The notes under the pieces are model-generated. The model had not been told where the DNA came from and ran no database searches. It saw only the letters and a program-made list of their open reading frames with translations. The translations under genes were made by a program, and so were the position numbers. A stretch of DNA of 64,000 nucleotides from Microbacterium sp. SORGH_AS_0969 (lineage in GTDB: Bacteria; Actinomycetota; Actinomycetes; Actinomycetales; Microbacteriaceae), in the NCBI RefSeq assembly GCF_030818255.1, contig NZ_JAUTAG010000001.1, forward strand, positions 2,542,001-2,606,000. Direction: 5' to 3'. This document shows, piece by piece, positions 45,469 to 54,582 of this stretch (positions within the stretch are counted from its first letter, which is position 1; the number at the start of each line of letters is the position of its first letter).

Positions 45469-45975
45469 TCAAGGCTGATTGCTCTCGCCTACGACACCAT
45501 CGACGCGCTCGATGCGTACCTCCAGAGCTGGCGACATCTCCTGTAGGAGCGCCGCCCAGATGACCGTCTCGAGGTAGTCATCTCGGTCGATCGGCTCCTC
45601 GTGCCACCGCTTCCGGCCGCGCTCCCGGGTCCGGATTCGGTAGACGCCAGGCTCGGTCATCCGCCGCCGAAGTTCGCTCGATAGCTCGGTGTTCTCGCCT
45701 TTGTCGTCGGTCAGTCCGACGACCGCGACGTCGCCGACGAGGCGGGCGTCTTGGGCCTGCGGGACATGGAACCGCCATAGGAACGTGGCGCGCCGGTTGA
45801 ACGGTAAGTCGCGGATGAGCCCCTCCTCGTTGACGTACATCGTGACGCCGAGGTCGGGGATGTCGACCGCTTCGAACCAGCCGCCGACGGCTCGCTGGTA
45901 GTCCTCGAGCGAATCCAACCTGACGGTCCTTGGGGGTGCGGTGTTGTCTGCCGGAATGATGATGCCCTGCACCAT
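45469..45975 (-). CDS. DUF3846 protein
   Basis: A 168-aa protein starting MVQGIIIPADNTAPPRTVRLDSLEDYQRAVGGWFEAVDIPDLGVTMYVNEEGLIRDLPFNRRAT, the pattern of the DUF3846 domain found on actinobacterial plasmids, phages and integrative elements. Function unknown. AAAGGAGG stands 9 nt before the ATG. It shares strand with the RHH gene 168 nt upstream. Confidence 0.88.
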   Translation of the reverse strand: MVQGIIIPADNTAPPRTVRLDSLEDYQRAVGGWFEAVDIPDLGVTMYVNEEGLIRDLPFNRRATFLWRFHVPQAQDARLVGDVAVVGLTDDKGENTELSSELRRRMTEPGVYRIRTRERGRKRWHEEPIDRDDYLETVIWAALLQEMSPALEVRIERVDGVVGESNQP

Positions 45976-46143
45976 GGCTGTGTTCCTCCTTTGTGCGTGC
46001 GACCGGGAACCGAAATGGTTCTCGTGGAATCGCAGAGCACAAACGAGGTCGGGCAATCGGCGCAGGGGAGTGGCGGGGCGGCCGGCGAGCAAGCGTCCGG
46101 ATGGACGAAAGCTCGAGCCGACCGCCCGGGTGAGGTGGAGCCG

Positions 46144-46491
46144 TCAGGTGCCCTGGGGCTTCGGCGGCGTCCGCGGCGTCTTCGGTGCCGGAGAGGCATC
46201 GAAGATGGCGGCGATGGCGTCGCGTTTGCCTGCTGCCTCGCGTTCGATCTCGTCTCGCACGTCTTTCGCGCGGCGTTGGATGTGCGGGTCGGTTCGGGCC
46301 TTGTCGATCCAGGCTTCGATGGCGAGGCGGACTTCGTCGGTGACGGTCCGGTCGTTGAGCTGGGCGATGATGTCCAGCTGTGTGCGGGTGGACTCGTTGA
46401 GTCTGACCGCGAGGGGTTTGATCGGGCCGTATCCGAGTCCGTTGGCGGACGGAGCCGAGGCGGGCGGAGTAGTGGTGTTGGACTCGCTCAT
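46144..46491 (-). CDS. Probable ribbon-helix-helix DNA-binding protein
   Basis: A 115-aa protein. The core KPLAVRLNESTRTQLDIIAQLNDRTVTDEVRLAIEAWIDKA reads as an RHH fold: a strand with alternating residues, helix, turn, helix. A charged helix follows (HIQRRAKDVRDEIEREAAGKRDAI). Such proteins on mobile elements act as plasmid-stability regulators or relaxosome accessories. I start at ATG 46491 with GGAAGGTGA upstream. Confidence 0.72.
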   Translation of the reverse strand: MSESNTTTPPASAPSANGLGYGPIKPLAVRLNESTRTQLDIIAQLNDRTVTDEVRLAIEAWIDKARTDPHIQRRAKDVRDEIEREAAGKRDAIAAIFDASPAPKTPRTPPKPQGT

Positions 46492-46950
46492 GGGCGGGTC
46501 ACCTTCCTTGACGGGTGCGGCCCGAGAACTCGGATGGTTCTCTCCAAGACCGCATACCGGCAACGAAGCTGTGGAGCGGTTGCCAGGACTGAACTGCAGC
46601 ACCCGCTGACTCCAGTGAACGACAAGAGGTGCGCCGCGCCAACCGTCCGATCGGACGTCATGATGGCCGGCACCTTGGTCGACGCCACTCCGGCCGCCTT
46701 CTCGTGGAACCGGATATCCACTATGTGGACAACCCTGCCCGTCTCGCCCTTCGATCTAGTTGCCCGTGATTCTGGGCTACTTGTACGGTGGCGATCGTCC
46801 CCCCAATGTACGAGCCTGTGAGGACGGACACAACACAATTTGCGAAGCTCTAGGGCACGGATCTCGCATTGCAAACACCCCTTCAGATCTTGACCTATGG
46901 ATCTGCAATGTTTACAGTTGCCATTATTGCTGACACGACCAGGAGTCGAC
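46492..46950. other. No gene seen
   Basis: About 460 bp with open frames on both strands but no ribosome sites, conserved pattern or strong promoter pair. The right end is visibly less GC-rich and carries the AGGAG site for the next gene. Confidence 0.5.
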
Positions 46951-47364
46951 GTGTTGCGATCATCCCTAATCGGAGTCCGTCTCTTGACTGCTTCAGCAGG
47001 TGCGGCTCTCGCCCTGACTTTCGCGGGTTGTTCGGGCGACGGTATAGAGCCTTCTCCAACGTCAGATCAGGCGGATCCGTCGACTTATGTCGGGGTTTGG
47101 ATGATGGACGACGATCCGAATGTGCGGCTAGAGCTAAAGGACGATCGAAGCGCTCTTGGATTCGACGGATGTAACACGATTTACGGCGCCTGGGCAGCGG
47201 GCGAGTCCGCGGCGACGTTGGAGCTCGACAGCAGTACGGAACGAAGCTGTCCTGGCGATGAGCCGCTCCTCTCATTGTCCAAATCGGCGAAGATCTCCGG
47301 CACCACCCTCATCCTGTTCGACGATGAGGACCGCGAGATTGTGAGGCTAGCTTCAGGTGCTTGA
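46951..47364 (+). CDS. Small lipoprotein with META-like domain
   Basis: A 137-aa lipoprotein: signal ASAGAALALTFAGC with lipobox FAGC, then a domain with YVGVWMMDDDPNVRLELKDDRSALGFDGCNTIYGAW, which resembles the META/HslJ fold (G-C-N-x-x-x-G). AGGAG lies 6 nt before GTG 46951. The gene ends 48 nt before the S1 protease start on the same strand; both are exported, so they may be one unit. Base composition is lower in GC than the chromosome part. Confidence 0.75.
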   Translation: MLRSSLIGVRLLTASAGAALALTFAGCSGDGIEPSPTSDQADPSTYVGVWMMDDDPNVRLELKDDRSALGFDGCNTIYGAWAAGESAATLELDSSTERSCPGDEPLLSLSKSAKISGTTLILFDDEDREIVRLASGA

Positions 47365-47411
47365 CGCAGGCCACCACCGTGGTGGCTGGAATCACAGGAA
47401 TAGGGGGAATC

Positions 47412-48644
47412 ATGCGGAGGGACTCGTTGTCGAATCATTTAACTCTCGGGTTGACGCTCGTCATCGCGGTCGGAACGATTATGTTCTTGGGTGGTGCAGC
47501 GTCTGCCACTTCCGCCGAGCCGACGAATTCGAAGGTGACTACGGCGGCCCAGGACGCGAACGACGCGGTAGCGGAGATTGACCAGCAGTCAGCGAAGAGC
47601 GGTCAACCTTCATGGACCGAGGAGTTCAACCTTGCCGTCGATAAAATCCGCGCCGACTATCCGGATTCTTTCGGCGGCTCACTTGTGTATGCATCACAGG
47701 CCGCTGGTCGCGTTTGGTTTGTCGGCAACCCACCTGACGAGATTGCGGGCTACTTTTCCAGCATCAAGAACGTCGTAGTAGAGGGTGGCGCATCCGTATC
47801 AGAGAAGACCCTTTATCAAGCTGCGTCCGACACGATGGATCAACTTTTTGTAGCGACGGGCGGAGAGATTAACCTTGTTACATACCCGGAGCCGCAGGAA
47901 GCGAAAGTAGTTGTTGAGCTTCCCGCGGGAAGCCAGGAAAAGGTCGAAGAAATTCTTTCAACTACGGCACGTAAATTCCTGCCGGAAGAAATAGCCGTCG
48001 AGTTGCATGCGACCGATGATTTTTCCCCGGCCGAGCCCGAGCTGTTTCATGGTGCTCGACCTCTCGGCGGCGTCTGCACAGGAGCGTTCCCGGTGAAACG
48101 CAAGGGCGGAAACGAACTCGGAATCTTCACGGCGGCACACTGCCCTGGAACGGGTTCGTATGACGGAACGTCGGATGCGTTCTTTGCGCCATATGCGTAC
48201 TCGATCTCCACCGCCTCCGGACCGGGCGGAGGTGACTTCAGGTGGAATCACAGCAAATACGGCCTCAGTGGGCTCACCTTCGTGGCCGGCAATCAATCGA
48301 TGCGTGTGTTCGATTCTTATGCGGTTCCTTCGGTGGGCTCAGGCATATGCGGATATGGTAAGCAAACCGACTACAAATGCAATACTGTTGCACAGTGTGG
48401 TCTTTCAGCGACCACCACCGTCCCGGACAACAATCAGCAGTATACAGTCGGCGGGCTATGTCGGGTCACGGGTCACGTGACGACTGGGGGTGATTCCGGG
48501 GGGCCGTGGTTTATGGGGAGGACCGCCAATGGGATCCACTACGGGAAAGTGAATGGTCATTCCGCATTCAGCCTCGTCAGCAATGCCCTGGTTCAGACAA
48601 GGGTAAATCTCGTCGTCGATTCGGCAGGCAATACAGTTCAGTAA
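47412..48644 (+). CDS. Secreted S1-family serine protease
   Basis: A 410-aa pre-pro-protease. A signal peptide (LGLTLVIAVGTIMFLGGAASATSA) is followed by a pro-region of about 150 residues and a chymotrypsin/streptogrisin-type catalytic domain with His in FTAAHCPG and Ser in TTGGDSGGPW. Cys pairs (GGVCTG...AAHC, SGICGYG, AQCGL, GLCRV) fit disulfides. The Asp of the triad is not assigned with confidence. AGGGGGA stands 5 nt before ATG 47412. A perfect terminator follows. Confidence 0.88.
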   Translation: MRRDSLSNHLTLGLTLVIAVGTIMFLGGAASATSAEPTNSKVTTAAQDANDAVAEIDQQSAKSGQPSWTEEFNLAVDKIRADYPDSFGGSLVYASQAAGRVWFVGNPPDEIAGYFSSIKNVVVEGGASVSEKTLYQAASDTMDQLFVATGGEINLVTYPEPQEAKVVVELPAGSQEKVEEILSTTARKFLPEEIAVELHATDDFSPAEPELFHGARPLGGVCTGAFPVKRKGGNELGIFTAAHCPGTGSYDGTSDAFFAPYAYSISTASGPGGGDFRWNHSKYGLSGLTFVAGNQSMRVFDSYAVPSVGSGICGYGKQTDYKCNTVAQCGLSATTTVPDNNQQYTVGGLCRVTGHVTTGGDSGGPWFMGRTANGIHYGKVNGHSAFSLVSNALVQTRVNLVVDSAGNTVQ

Positions 48645-48655
48645 GCATCTGGCAA

Positions 48656-48693
48656 CAGAATGACCCCCAGGTTTTCTCCTGGGGGTCATTCTG
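48656..48693 (+). terminator. Terminator after the S1 protease
   Basis: A perfect 16-bp inverted repeat (48656-48671 with 48678-48693) around loop TTTTCT. From 48694 to 48938 I see no gene. Confidence 0.93.
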
Positions 48694-48938
48694 ACTATGC
48701 TGCGTAAGGTCACGTTGAACCTGAACCTTAAGGGTTGGTTTGAAAGCGCTTCGAGACAATGACCCTACACCAGTTACATTGGGCTAAATCTTTGTGTAGT
48801 GCCTGACAGCTTGCCTCGCGCACTCGGAATGTCCGCCGATTTGCGCGATCACAATTGGTTTACATCACCGAGAGATTGCAAACTTCGACGGAGTGGTTGT
48901 GTTTTCGGGCGAGGCAGTCCCCGACAATCCGAAGTGGT

Positions 48939-49262
48939 CTACTTTGCGGCGCACAGAATGGCGGAGATCACCGCCTGGAGTCGCTGTGCGCTGTCCAAGG
49001 TGACCGCGAAGAACCGACGCCCGTCCTCAAGCGACCCGATGTAGAGGTAGGTGGCTTGGGCGTCCTGCTCGATCGCTACGACGAAATCGTCGGCGAAGAG
49101 CGGTGCCGGGTCACCGCCGAGGGGTGCGCGGCGTCGTTCGGTCACGCTCACGACGATGCCGTCGCTGCGGTGCCACCGCGCCGGTGTGGGCTCCTGTTCG
49201 TCTTCGTGGCCCGCGCACCACACGGGGCACTCGGGAGAGGCGTCCGGGGCAGACGGGGTCAT
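48939..49262 (-). CDS. DUF6907-like small protein
   Basis: A 107-aa protein with CPVWCAGHEDEQEPTPARWHRSDGIVVSVTERR, the Cys-x3-Cys-x2-His pattern and following strand of the DUF6907 family, common on actinobacterial integrative elements next to XRE regulators. Function unknown. AGAAAGG lies 8 nt before ATG 49262. It is divergent from the XRE gene at 49460. Confidence 0.8.
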   Translation of the reverse strand: MTPSAPDASPECPVWCAGHEDEQEPTPARWHRSDGIVVSVTERRRAPLGGDPAPLFADDFVVAIEQDAQATYLYIGSLEDGRRFFAVTLDSAQRLQAVISAILCAAK

Positions 49263-49459
49263 TTGTGGCCTTTCTGTTCCGGGGAGGGTTGGGCTCAGGA
49301 CTCCCGGGATGGGTGCGGTGACGATCAGGCATACCCGCGCTGAGCAGCGGGTGTCGAGATGTCTGACGACACGGGATTGGTGCGCATCGAGCTGTCGGGT
49401 TCCGTCATCTTCCGGGAGAATCGAGCCTCTCAGTCAGGTTGGGACAAGGTGAGACACCC

Positions 49460-50185
49460 ATGAGCGATAACCCGAACCCTCTCGCGTCGATCCCGTCGAC
49501 GTGGGCGCAGTTCGGGGCGGGGTTGCGGCAGCTCCGAGACATCAGCCTGCGGGCGGTGGAGCACCAGCAGCACGCGAATCCGGCGGGCATCGTCCTGTCT
49601 CGCTCGCAGCTTCAGCGCTACGAGGCGGGAACGTCGCGGCCCAAGCTCGCGTACGCCGACCACCTGGACGAGTTGTACGGTGCGGCTGGCTGGGTGTCCC
49701 TGGCGATGCGTTCGCTCTATGGGGCGATCTGGGATCCGTGGCACGAGGCGCACGGTGTCGCCCGTACCCACCACGCTCATAAGTGGCCGGCGCGGTACGA
49801 CGGTCTCGTTTGGATTGCCATCAGGCCGCTTCCGGCATATGTGGGCCACGACCACGCCCTGACGCTCTCCTGGGGGCCGTGGCAACTTGAGCTCGCTCTG
49901 AGCCTTCCGGCTTCTGGTGCCGTGCTGGTGACGGGGAAAGCCGAAGACCCGTCAGGTGAAGCGGCGACGCTCAACCTGGACTGCGCCGTACCGGTGTTCT
50001 CCCTCCGCGGAGCTGGGCCCGCACCGGCGGGGACGAAGGTCGTCGATATCCGTCGGCGGTGGCGGCATATGAACATCGAGCCGCGTGAAGGTCGACCACG
50101 ACTACGAGAACTCGGTCGCGGCCCCCGACAGATCGAGTCGGCACTCCCTCGCGCCCGACGACGGAGACGGAGGACAGCCACGTAA
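49460..50185 (+). CDS. XRE-type transcriptional regulator
   Basis: A 241-aa protein. The N-terminal HTH runs through FGAGLRQLRDISLRAVEHQQHANPAGIVLSRSQLQRYEAGTSRPKLAYADHLDELY. The remaining 160 residues (ARYDGLVWIAIRPLPAYVGHDHALTLSWGPWQLEL...) form an unknown domain. The end is unusually Arg-rich (ALPRARRRRRRTAT); an acidic or normal end exists in another frame, so a frame shift near 50085 cannot be excluded. I start at ATG 49460, after AAGGTGAG. Confidence 0.78.
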   Translation: MSDNPNPLASIPSTWAQFGAGLRQLRDISLRAVEHQQHANPAGIVLSRSQLQRYEAGTSRPKLAYADHLDELYGAAGWVSLAMRSLYGAIWDPWHEAHGVARTHHAHKWPARYDGLVWIAIRPLPAYVGHDHALTLSWGPWQLELALSLPASGAVLVTGKAEDPSGEAATLNLDCAVPVFSLRGAGPAPAGTKVVDIRRRWRHMNIEPREGRPRLRELGRGPRQIESALPRARRRRRRTAT

Positions 50186-50254
50186 GCCGTCAGCTGGCGT
50201 GCGCGGGCATTCGTTCCGAGGAATGTCCGCAGTTCAAAGCAGCCGCCGACGTTA

Positions 50255-50294
50255 TTCAGAAGAGGCTCGCCCGAATGGGCGAGCCTCTTCTGAA
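50255..50294. terminator. Bidirectional terminator between XRE gene and lsr2
   Basis: Perfect 18-bp arms (50255-50272 and 50277-50294) with loop GAAT between convergent genes. Confidence 0.93.
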
Positions 50295-50319
50295 TGGTGC
50301 GAGCTATCGGCGCTGGGGT

Positions 50320-50667
50320 CTACGCGTTCGCACTCTTGTACGCGTCGACGATGGTCGCAGGCACGCGGCCGCGGTCGCTCACGGTGTGCCCGTTCTCGCG
50401 AGCCCACTGCCGGACGGCTGCAAGGTCCACGTCGGTCTTGGTCCGTGTGGCACGGCGACCTGCGCGCGGAGCAGCGGCGGATCCGGCGGGGCGGGCGACA
50501 CCCACGAATGGGGCGAGTGCCTTGTAGAACTTGTCGGCGTTTTCTTCGGAGAGGTCGATTTCGTATGCACGTCCCTCGACCGAGAAGGTAATCTGCTTGC
50601 CCTCTCCGGTGTCGAGGACGGTGCCGTCGAGATCGTCCACCATTTGAGTAACGCGTCGAATTGCCAT
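50320..50667 (-). CDS. lsr2: Lsr2 nucleoid-associated xenogeneic silencer
   Basis: A 115-aa protein with the full Lsr2 layout: a N-terminal dimerisation domain ([52 protein letters not shown]), a linker, and the C-terminal DNA-binding domain [23 protein letters not shown]; the AT-hook-like core is RGR. Lsr2 bridges AT-rich DNA and silences acquired genes. Since it lies inside the accessory region, it may be an element-borne copy that silences nearby lower-GC genes. Confidence 0.95.
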   Translation of the reverse strand: MAIRRVTQMVDDLDGTVLDTGEGKQITFSVEGRAYEIDLSEENADKFYKALAPFVGVARPAGSAAAPRAGRRATRTKTDVDLAAVRQWARENGHTVSDRGRVPATIVDAYKSANA

Positions 50668-50810
50668 GTCGGGAACGCTATACCGCTAAGACGGACACTG
50701 TTAGCTGCACACGCATTGACCCGTCCGATCGAGCCCAAGTTCTTTCTCTCGGGAGTGAAGCTGGCATACTGCGCGCTATCCGTTCTTATAGCGCCAGCGC
50801 GCAGATATGG

Positions 50811-50848
50811 AGGACGCCCCCACCTCAAAAGGGAAGTGGGGGCGTCCT
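50811..50848 (-). terminator. Terminator after the surface-protein gene
   Basis: A perfect 13-bp stem (50811-50823 with 50836-50848), 12-nt loop, directly beyond the stop at 50861. Confidence 0.85.
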
Positions 50849-50860
50849 GGCACGAGAGGT

Positions 50861-53135
50861 CTACGAGCGCCTGCGTGCGGCGCGGGCCATGAGCGTGCCC
50901 GTCCCGGCCAGCAGGAGCAGGACGGCGACACCGGCGGTGATCCCGCTGACGTCGCTACCCGTAGTAGCCAGCGTGCTGCCGCTCGGGGACTTCGAACCGG
51001 AGTTCCCGGTACCGTTCGAGCCAGGGCCCGTTCCGGTCGATGCGGATGCCGAGGGCTGAGGCGTCGGCGTGACGGTGGCCGTCGGGCTCGGAGACGAGGT
51101 CGGCTGCGGAGTGGGCGTGGGCGTGACCGCGTAGTAGACGTAGGTTTGCTCCGTCGACGCGTCAGAAGGGAAGGTGTAGCCCTCTGCAGGGGTGGCCGTG
51201 ATCGTCGTGTTGCCCTCGGTTACCGTGAACGAGCCGTCGATGACGTTGCCGTCGGCGTCCGTGAAGATCACACCCTGCTGGGGAGTGAACGTGATCACGT
51301 TGCTGCCCGGCTCCTGCTCGGGGAACGCAGGCGTGACTTCAGTCGGCTGTGGCACCGGCGGCACGTATTCGTACGTCTTCTCGGTATCGGTACCCTCCGG
51401 GAACGCGTAGCCCTGCTCGGGCGTACGGATCACGGTGAGACCGTCCTCGGGGACGGGCACGTCGCCGGTCAGGGCGTTGCCGTCCTTGTCGGTGAAGATG
51501 ACGCCTGGCTGCGGCACCACCTTGATGATGTTGCCTTCCTGGATGGGCCAGGTCGGCGTGACCTGCTCGGGCACCGTGAACGTGTAGGGCGCGACGATGT
51601 CCTTGATGGGCATGCAGTCGCAGTGCCGCAGGTACGTACTCGTGATGTACCGGGTGTAGGTACCCGGCTTCAATGTGACCGAGTGGTCGAACGTTGCCGG
51701 ACCGTCGACTCCGATGAGTTGCTTGCCAACCACTGTGCGCTCTCCTGCAGCGTCCTCGATGTAGACATCGAGCAGAGCGGCGATTCCCTCCCGCTCCGTG
51801 TCAGGACGCAGGTCGTAGTTGAAGGTGATCGTCACCTCGCCGTCGCTGTGGACGGTCTGGTTGGGACCGCTCGTCAGGATGACGAAGGTGTCCTCGTTCG
51901 GGAGGTACGTCCATGGTCCGTCGTACTTCAACGCGCAACCGTTGAGGCTGCGCGCATCCAAGGTGAGCTTGCCGGTGTCGGCAAGATCGAGTGTGCCGGT
52001 CACCGTCTCGCCGGTGGTGACGTTGAAGTACTCGGCCCCGTCCGGTGCCGGTGGAACCACCACAGTGTTCCCCACCTGCTGGGGCGTCGGTACGACGATG
52101 GTCCGATCGAGAATCTCGAACGATTCTTCCCGCACGACGGTGGTGCCACCGCCAGTCAAGGGCGACACAAAGTGGAGCGTGTAGTGCCCCGGTGCGAGGA
52201 AGTACGTGTCCGAGGTGCCACCTCGGGCAGCCCGCTCGACGACGGTCTGGTCAACAACGTCGCCAGCATCGTTGAGAACCAGAACGACGAGGCGGCTGGA
52301 TTCGGGGTTGGTCCAGTCCTCCATAGGGGCGTCCGGCTCATAGCTGAACTCGATTGACATATGAGGAACGCAGCCGAGACGGTTCGGATTGGTTGTGAAG
52401 TTGGTGACCTTCAGCTCCGGCTTGCTCGCGCTCTCAGTGACTGTCACGTCGTACGCGCGGTCGAAGCGCGGTGCGTCTTCGCCTTGGTGGTAGATGAGCG
52501 CGGCGAAGGTGTATTCACCTGCGGGCAGGTTGAATGTGTGGTCGTACCGGCCCGACTTCCTGAAGACTCCGGTGGAGTCCGACGCCACTTCCTCTTCGTA
52601 CTGGAAGACGCCCTTCCACACCTTCACGATGACTTCCGTGCTCTCGACTCCTTCGTTGAGGATGTAGTCGAAGGACGTCCGGAAGTACCCGTCACCGGCC
52701 CAGATCTCGCCGTTCTCGACGCGGGCGAGCGCTTGGCCGTCCGCGATCGCCGCGGTGGTGTCCGCAGAAGCGTCAAGCGCGGGCGTGACTTCGGCCTCAG
52801 TGCCGGCGGTGCCGCTCGTCGACTCCTCCTGCGCCTCAGGGGCGTCGATGGCCGCCGCGACTTCAGGGACGGCGACCTCAGCGGTATCGGGCGAGGTGAT
52901 GGGTGAAGGAGCCGATGTCTCGACCGGGACTTCGCTCGTACTCGGCGACGGTGCTGCTGTGATGTCGACACCGCTACTCGCGTAGGCGCGCGGCGACGGC
53001 GAAGACGCCTGAGCCTCCGACGAGGAGCGCCACGGCGCCCGCGATGACGGAGCGGTGAATACGTGTGCGGACGCGCTGCGTCGCGCGGGCTGCGCGGCGC
53101 GGTGGAGGCGCGGACGAGTGGGCAGATCGGGTCAT
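50861..53135 (-). pseudogene. Sortase-anchored surface protein, frameshift at the signal peptide
   Basis: About 757 aa if one extra base near 52989-52996 is removed; the span is 2275 nt (3n+1). The N-terminus has a basic start and signal helix RSVIAGAVALLVGGSGVFAVA, where the frame breaks; the correct frame goes on AYASSGVDITAAPSP. Then come a Ser/Thr/Pro/Glu-rich region, IWAGDGYFRTSFDYILNEGVESTEV, Ig-like repeats, two about 70-residue tandem repeats (QPGVIFTDKDGNALTG / QQGVIFTDADGNVIDG), a Thr/Pro linker and the anchor LATTGSD, helix, RRRS. LAxTG fits class E sortases. Adhesion or mating contact is a possible role. Confidence 0.82.
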
Positions 53136-53224
53136 GGCAGGGCCCCCAGAGTGTGCGGATGAACGCCGGACGGGTGGCCGGCGAGCGCCTGTCTAGGACG
53201 GCAGGCAGGGTACGTCCGGAGATT

Positions 53225-53265
53225 ACCAATTTCTATTGGTTACAGCCAACTCTTCTTGGTTTCAG
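53225..53265. promoter_or_regulatory. Operator between surface-protein gene and XRE gene
   Basis: A perfect inverted repeat ACCAAT-TTCT-ATTGGT (53225-53240) overlaps the first of two direct repeats TTGGTT-A/T-CAG (53236-53245 and 53256-53265), 20 bp apart. They sit in the divergent gap, so the XRE protein is the likely binder of both. Confidence 0.6.
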
Positions 53266-53274
53266 GGTTGAGTA

Positions 53275-53556
53275 GTGAGTACCAACCCCGCGAGCACGCC
53301 CGAATGGGCCGAGTTCGCGCAGGAGCTCGGGATGAACCTGCGGCGCAGGCGCGACGCGCTGGGGCTGACGCAGGAGGCCGTCGCCGAACGAGCGGGGATC
53401 TCGCTGTACGCGTATCAGCAGTACGAGCGGGGTGCCGTCACGAAGGGCGGGGCGGCTACCAATCCGCGGCTCGCGACCGTACTCATGTTGTGTCAAGTGC
53501 TCGACGAGCCGATTCAGCGACTTCTGCCGCTAGTGCCTCGCTTGCGCAGTCACTGA
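53275..53556 (+). CDS. Small XRE-type regulator
   Basis: A 93-aa protein, almost entirely one HTH domain: LGMNLRRRRDALGLTQEAVAERAGISLYAYQQYERGAVTKGGAATNPRLATVLMLCQVLD. The GTG start has no strong ribosome site. It is divergent from the surface-protein gene and probably controls it and itself through the repeats upstream. Confidence 0.88.
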   Translation: MSTNPASTPEWAEFAQELGMNLRRRRDALGLTQEAVAERAGISLYAYQQYERGAVTKGGAATNPRLATVLMLCQVLDEPIQRLLPLVPRLRSH

Positions 53557-54041
53557 CACGGTGGTGCTGTGCTCCATCAGAGCGCCCAGCGCAGCGTGGT
53601 GGAGCTGCGCGCCCTCCGCAGTGACGGCTATGACCCGGCCGTGGTCTTCGAGTGCTCAGATAGGCACATGTGACGCCTGTGCGCTTCTCTCAGACGTAAA
53701 CATGCAGTCCACGACAGATAGCTGAACTGCACCGCCTTCTATCGAACTCGCCGACGGACGCTCGAGGAGCGATAGCACTTGCCCTTGGCTGAGGCCCCCT
53801 CAAGGCGGGCGTGCCTCCTGAATAGCGTCATGACTCGCGCACGATCTGAGCACGAAGAGCATCGCTCAGCATTGAACGGCAAGCGGGGTCGGCGGCGAGG
53901 CTGGAGTTCTTCGCGACGATTTCGCAGCGACTCTCCGTGCTTCGCCCCGGCTACCGAGGCGGGGGCGACCAGACCTCGACTATGCATCGCGTATGCAAAA
54001 TCTGTAGCTTTACCTCACACGTGACGTTGGTCGTCCCGAAC
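53557..54041. other. No gene seen
   Basis: About 485 bp between the small XRE gene and the ART-like gene. The open frames are short and lack ribosome sites. Composition falls in GC toward the right end, where the next operon begins. Confidence 0.5.
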
Positions 54042-54056
54042 ATGGTTGGGGGAGAC

Positions 54057-54572
54057 ATGGTAATTGCCCACCATGGCACCAGTGCAGCTGCTGCGTCCGC
54101 AATCGCGAGTTCGGGGTTCAGGGTGTCGGCCAATCAGTGGGACTGGCTGGGGGACGGTGCGTACTTCTGGCAGGACAACTATCCTCGTGCAGCCCGCTGG
54201 GCTAAGGATCACTTTGAGGGCGGCGCGGCCGTGATCACGGTCGACGTAAGCCTCGATGACTGCCTCGACTTGACTCAAGAGCCTTGGTTCGCTTTCCTGC
54301 AGCGACACGCTGACAAGATCCTCGCCACGCGTGGAGAGTTGAAGTTGCCCGCGTTGCGACAGCGCGGTCTATTCCATGGCAAAGATCGATACGTCATAAA
54401 CTTTGTGGCGGAAGTCATGGAAGCGGCCGGTACTCCATTTAAGTCTGTACGTGCCGCCTTCGCGGAAGGTGACCCTCTCCATCCCGAATCGGAAATTTTC
54501 TCGCTTTCACACGTTCAGATTGCGGTTCGAGATATTTCTGCGGTTCAGATAACGTCTATCGATTACCTTTAA
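54057..54572 (+). CDS. ADP-ribosyltransferase-like protein (putative toxin)
   Basis: A 171-aa protein. The first half reads like a PARP-type ADP-ribosyltransferase: IAHHGTSAAAASAIASSGF (His-Gly-Thr strand), then WDWLGDGAYFWQDNYPRAARWA (Tyr strand with Gly and aromatic residues, and the Ala-rich helix). The end has ESEIFSLSHVQIAVRDISAVQITSIDYL, which could supply the third-site Glu or Gln. The family assignment is from these patterns. G-rich GGGGGAG lies just before ATG 54057; ATG 54042 is an alternative. It is the first gene of a three-gene unit, 10 nt before the next. Confidence 0.6.
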   Translation: MVIAHHGTSAAAASAIASSGFRVSANQWDWLGDGAYFWQDNYPRAARWAKDHFEGGAAVITVDVSLDDCLDLTQEPWFAFLQRHADKILATRGELKLPALRQRGLFHGKDRYVINFVAEVMEAAGTPFKSVRAAFAEGDPLHPESEIFSLSHVQIAVRDISAVQITSIDYL

Positions 54573-54582
54573 GGAGTATAGG

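Noticed and set aside
46488..46874. A 128-aa minus-strand frame
   Set aside because: No ribosome site, uneven composition with scattered Cys and His, and no recognisable pattern.
52624..53229. A 201-aa minus-strand frame before the surface protein
   Set aside because: Arg/Pro/Ser shadow. The true signal peptide and mature sequence are in the other two minus frames.
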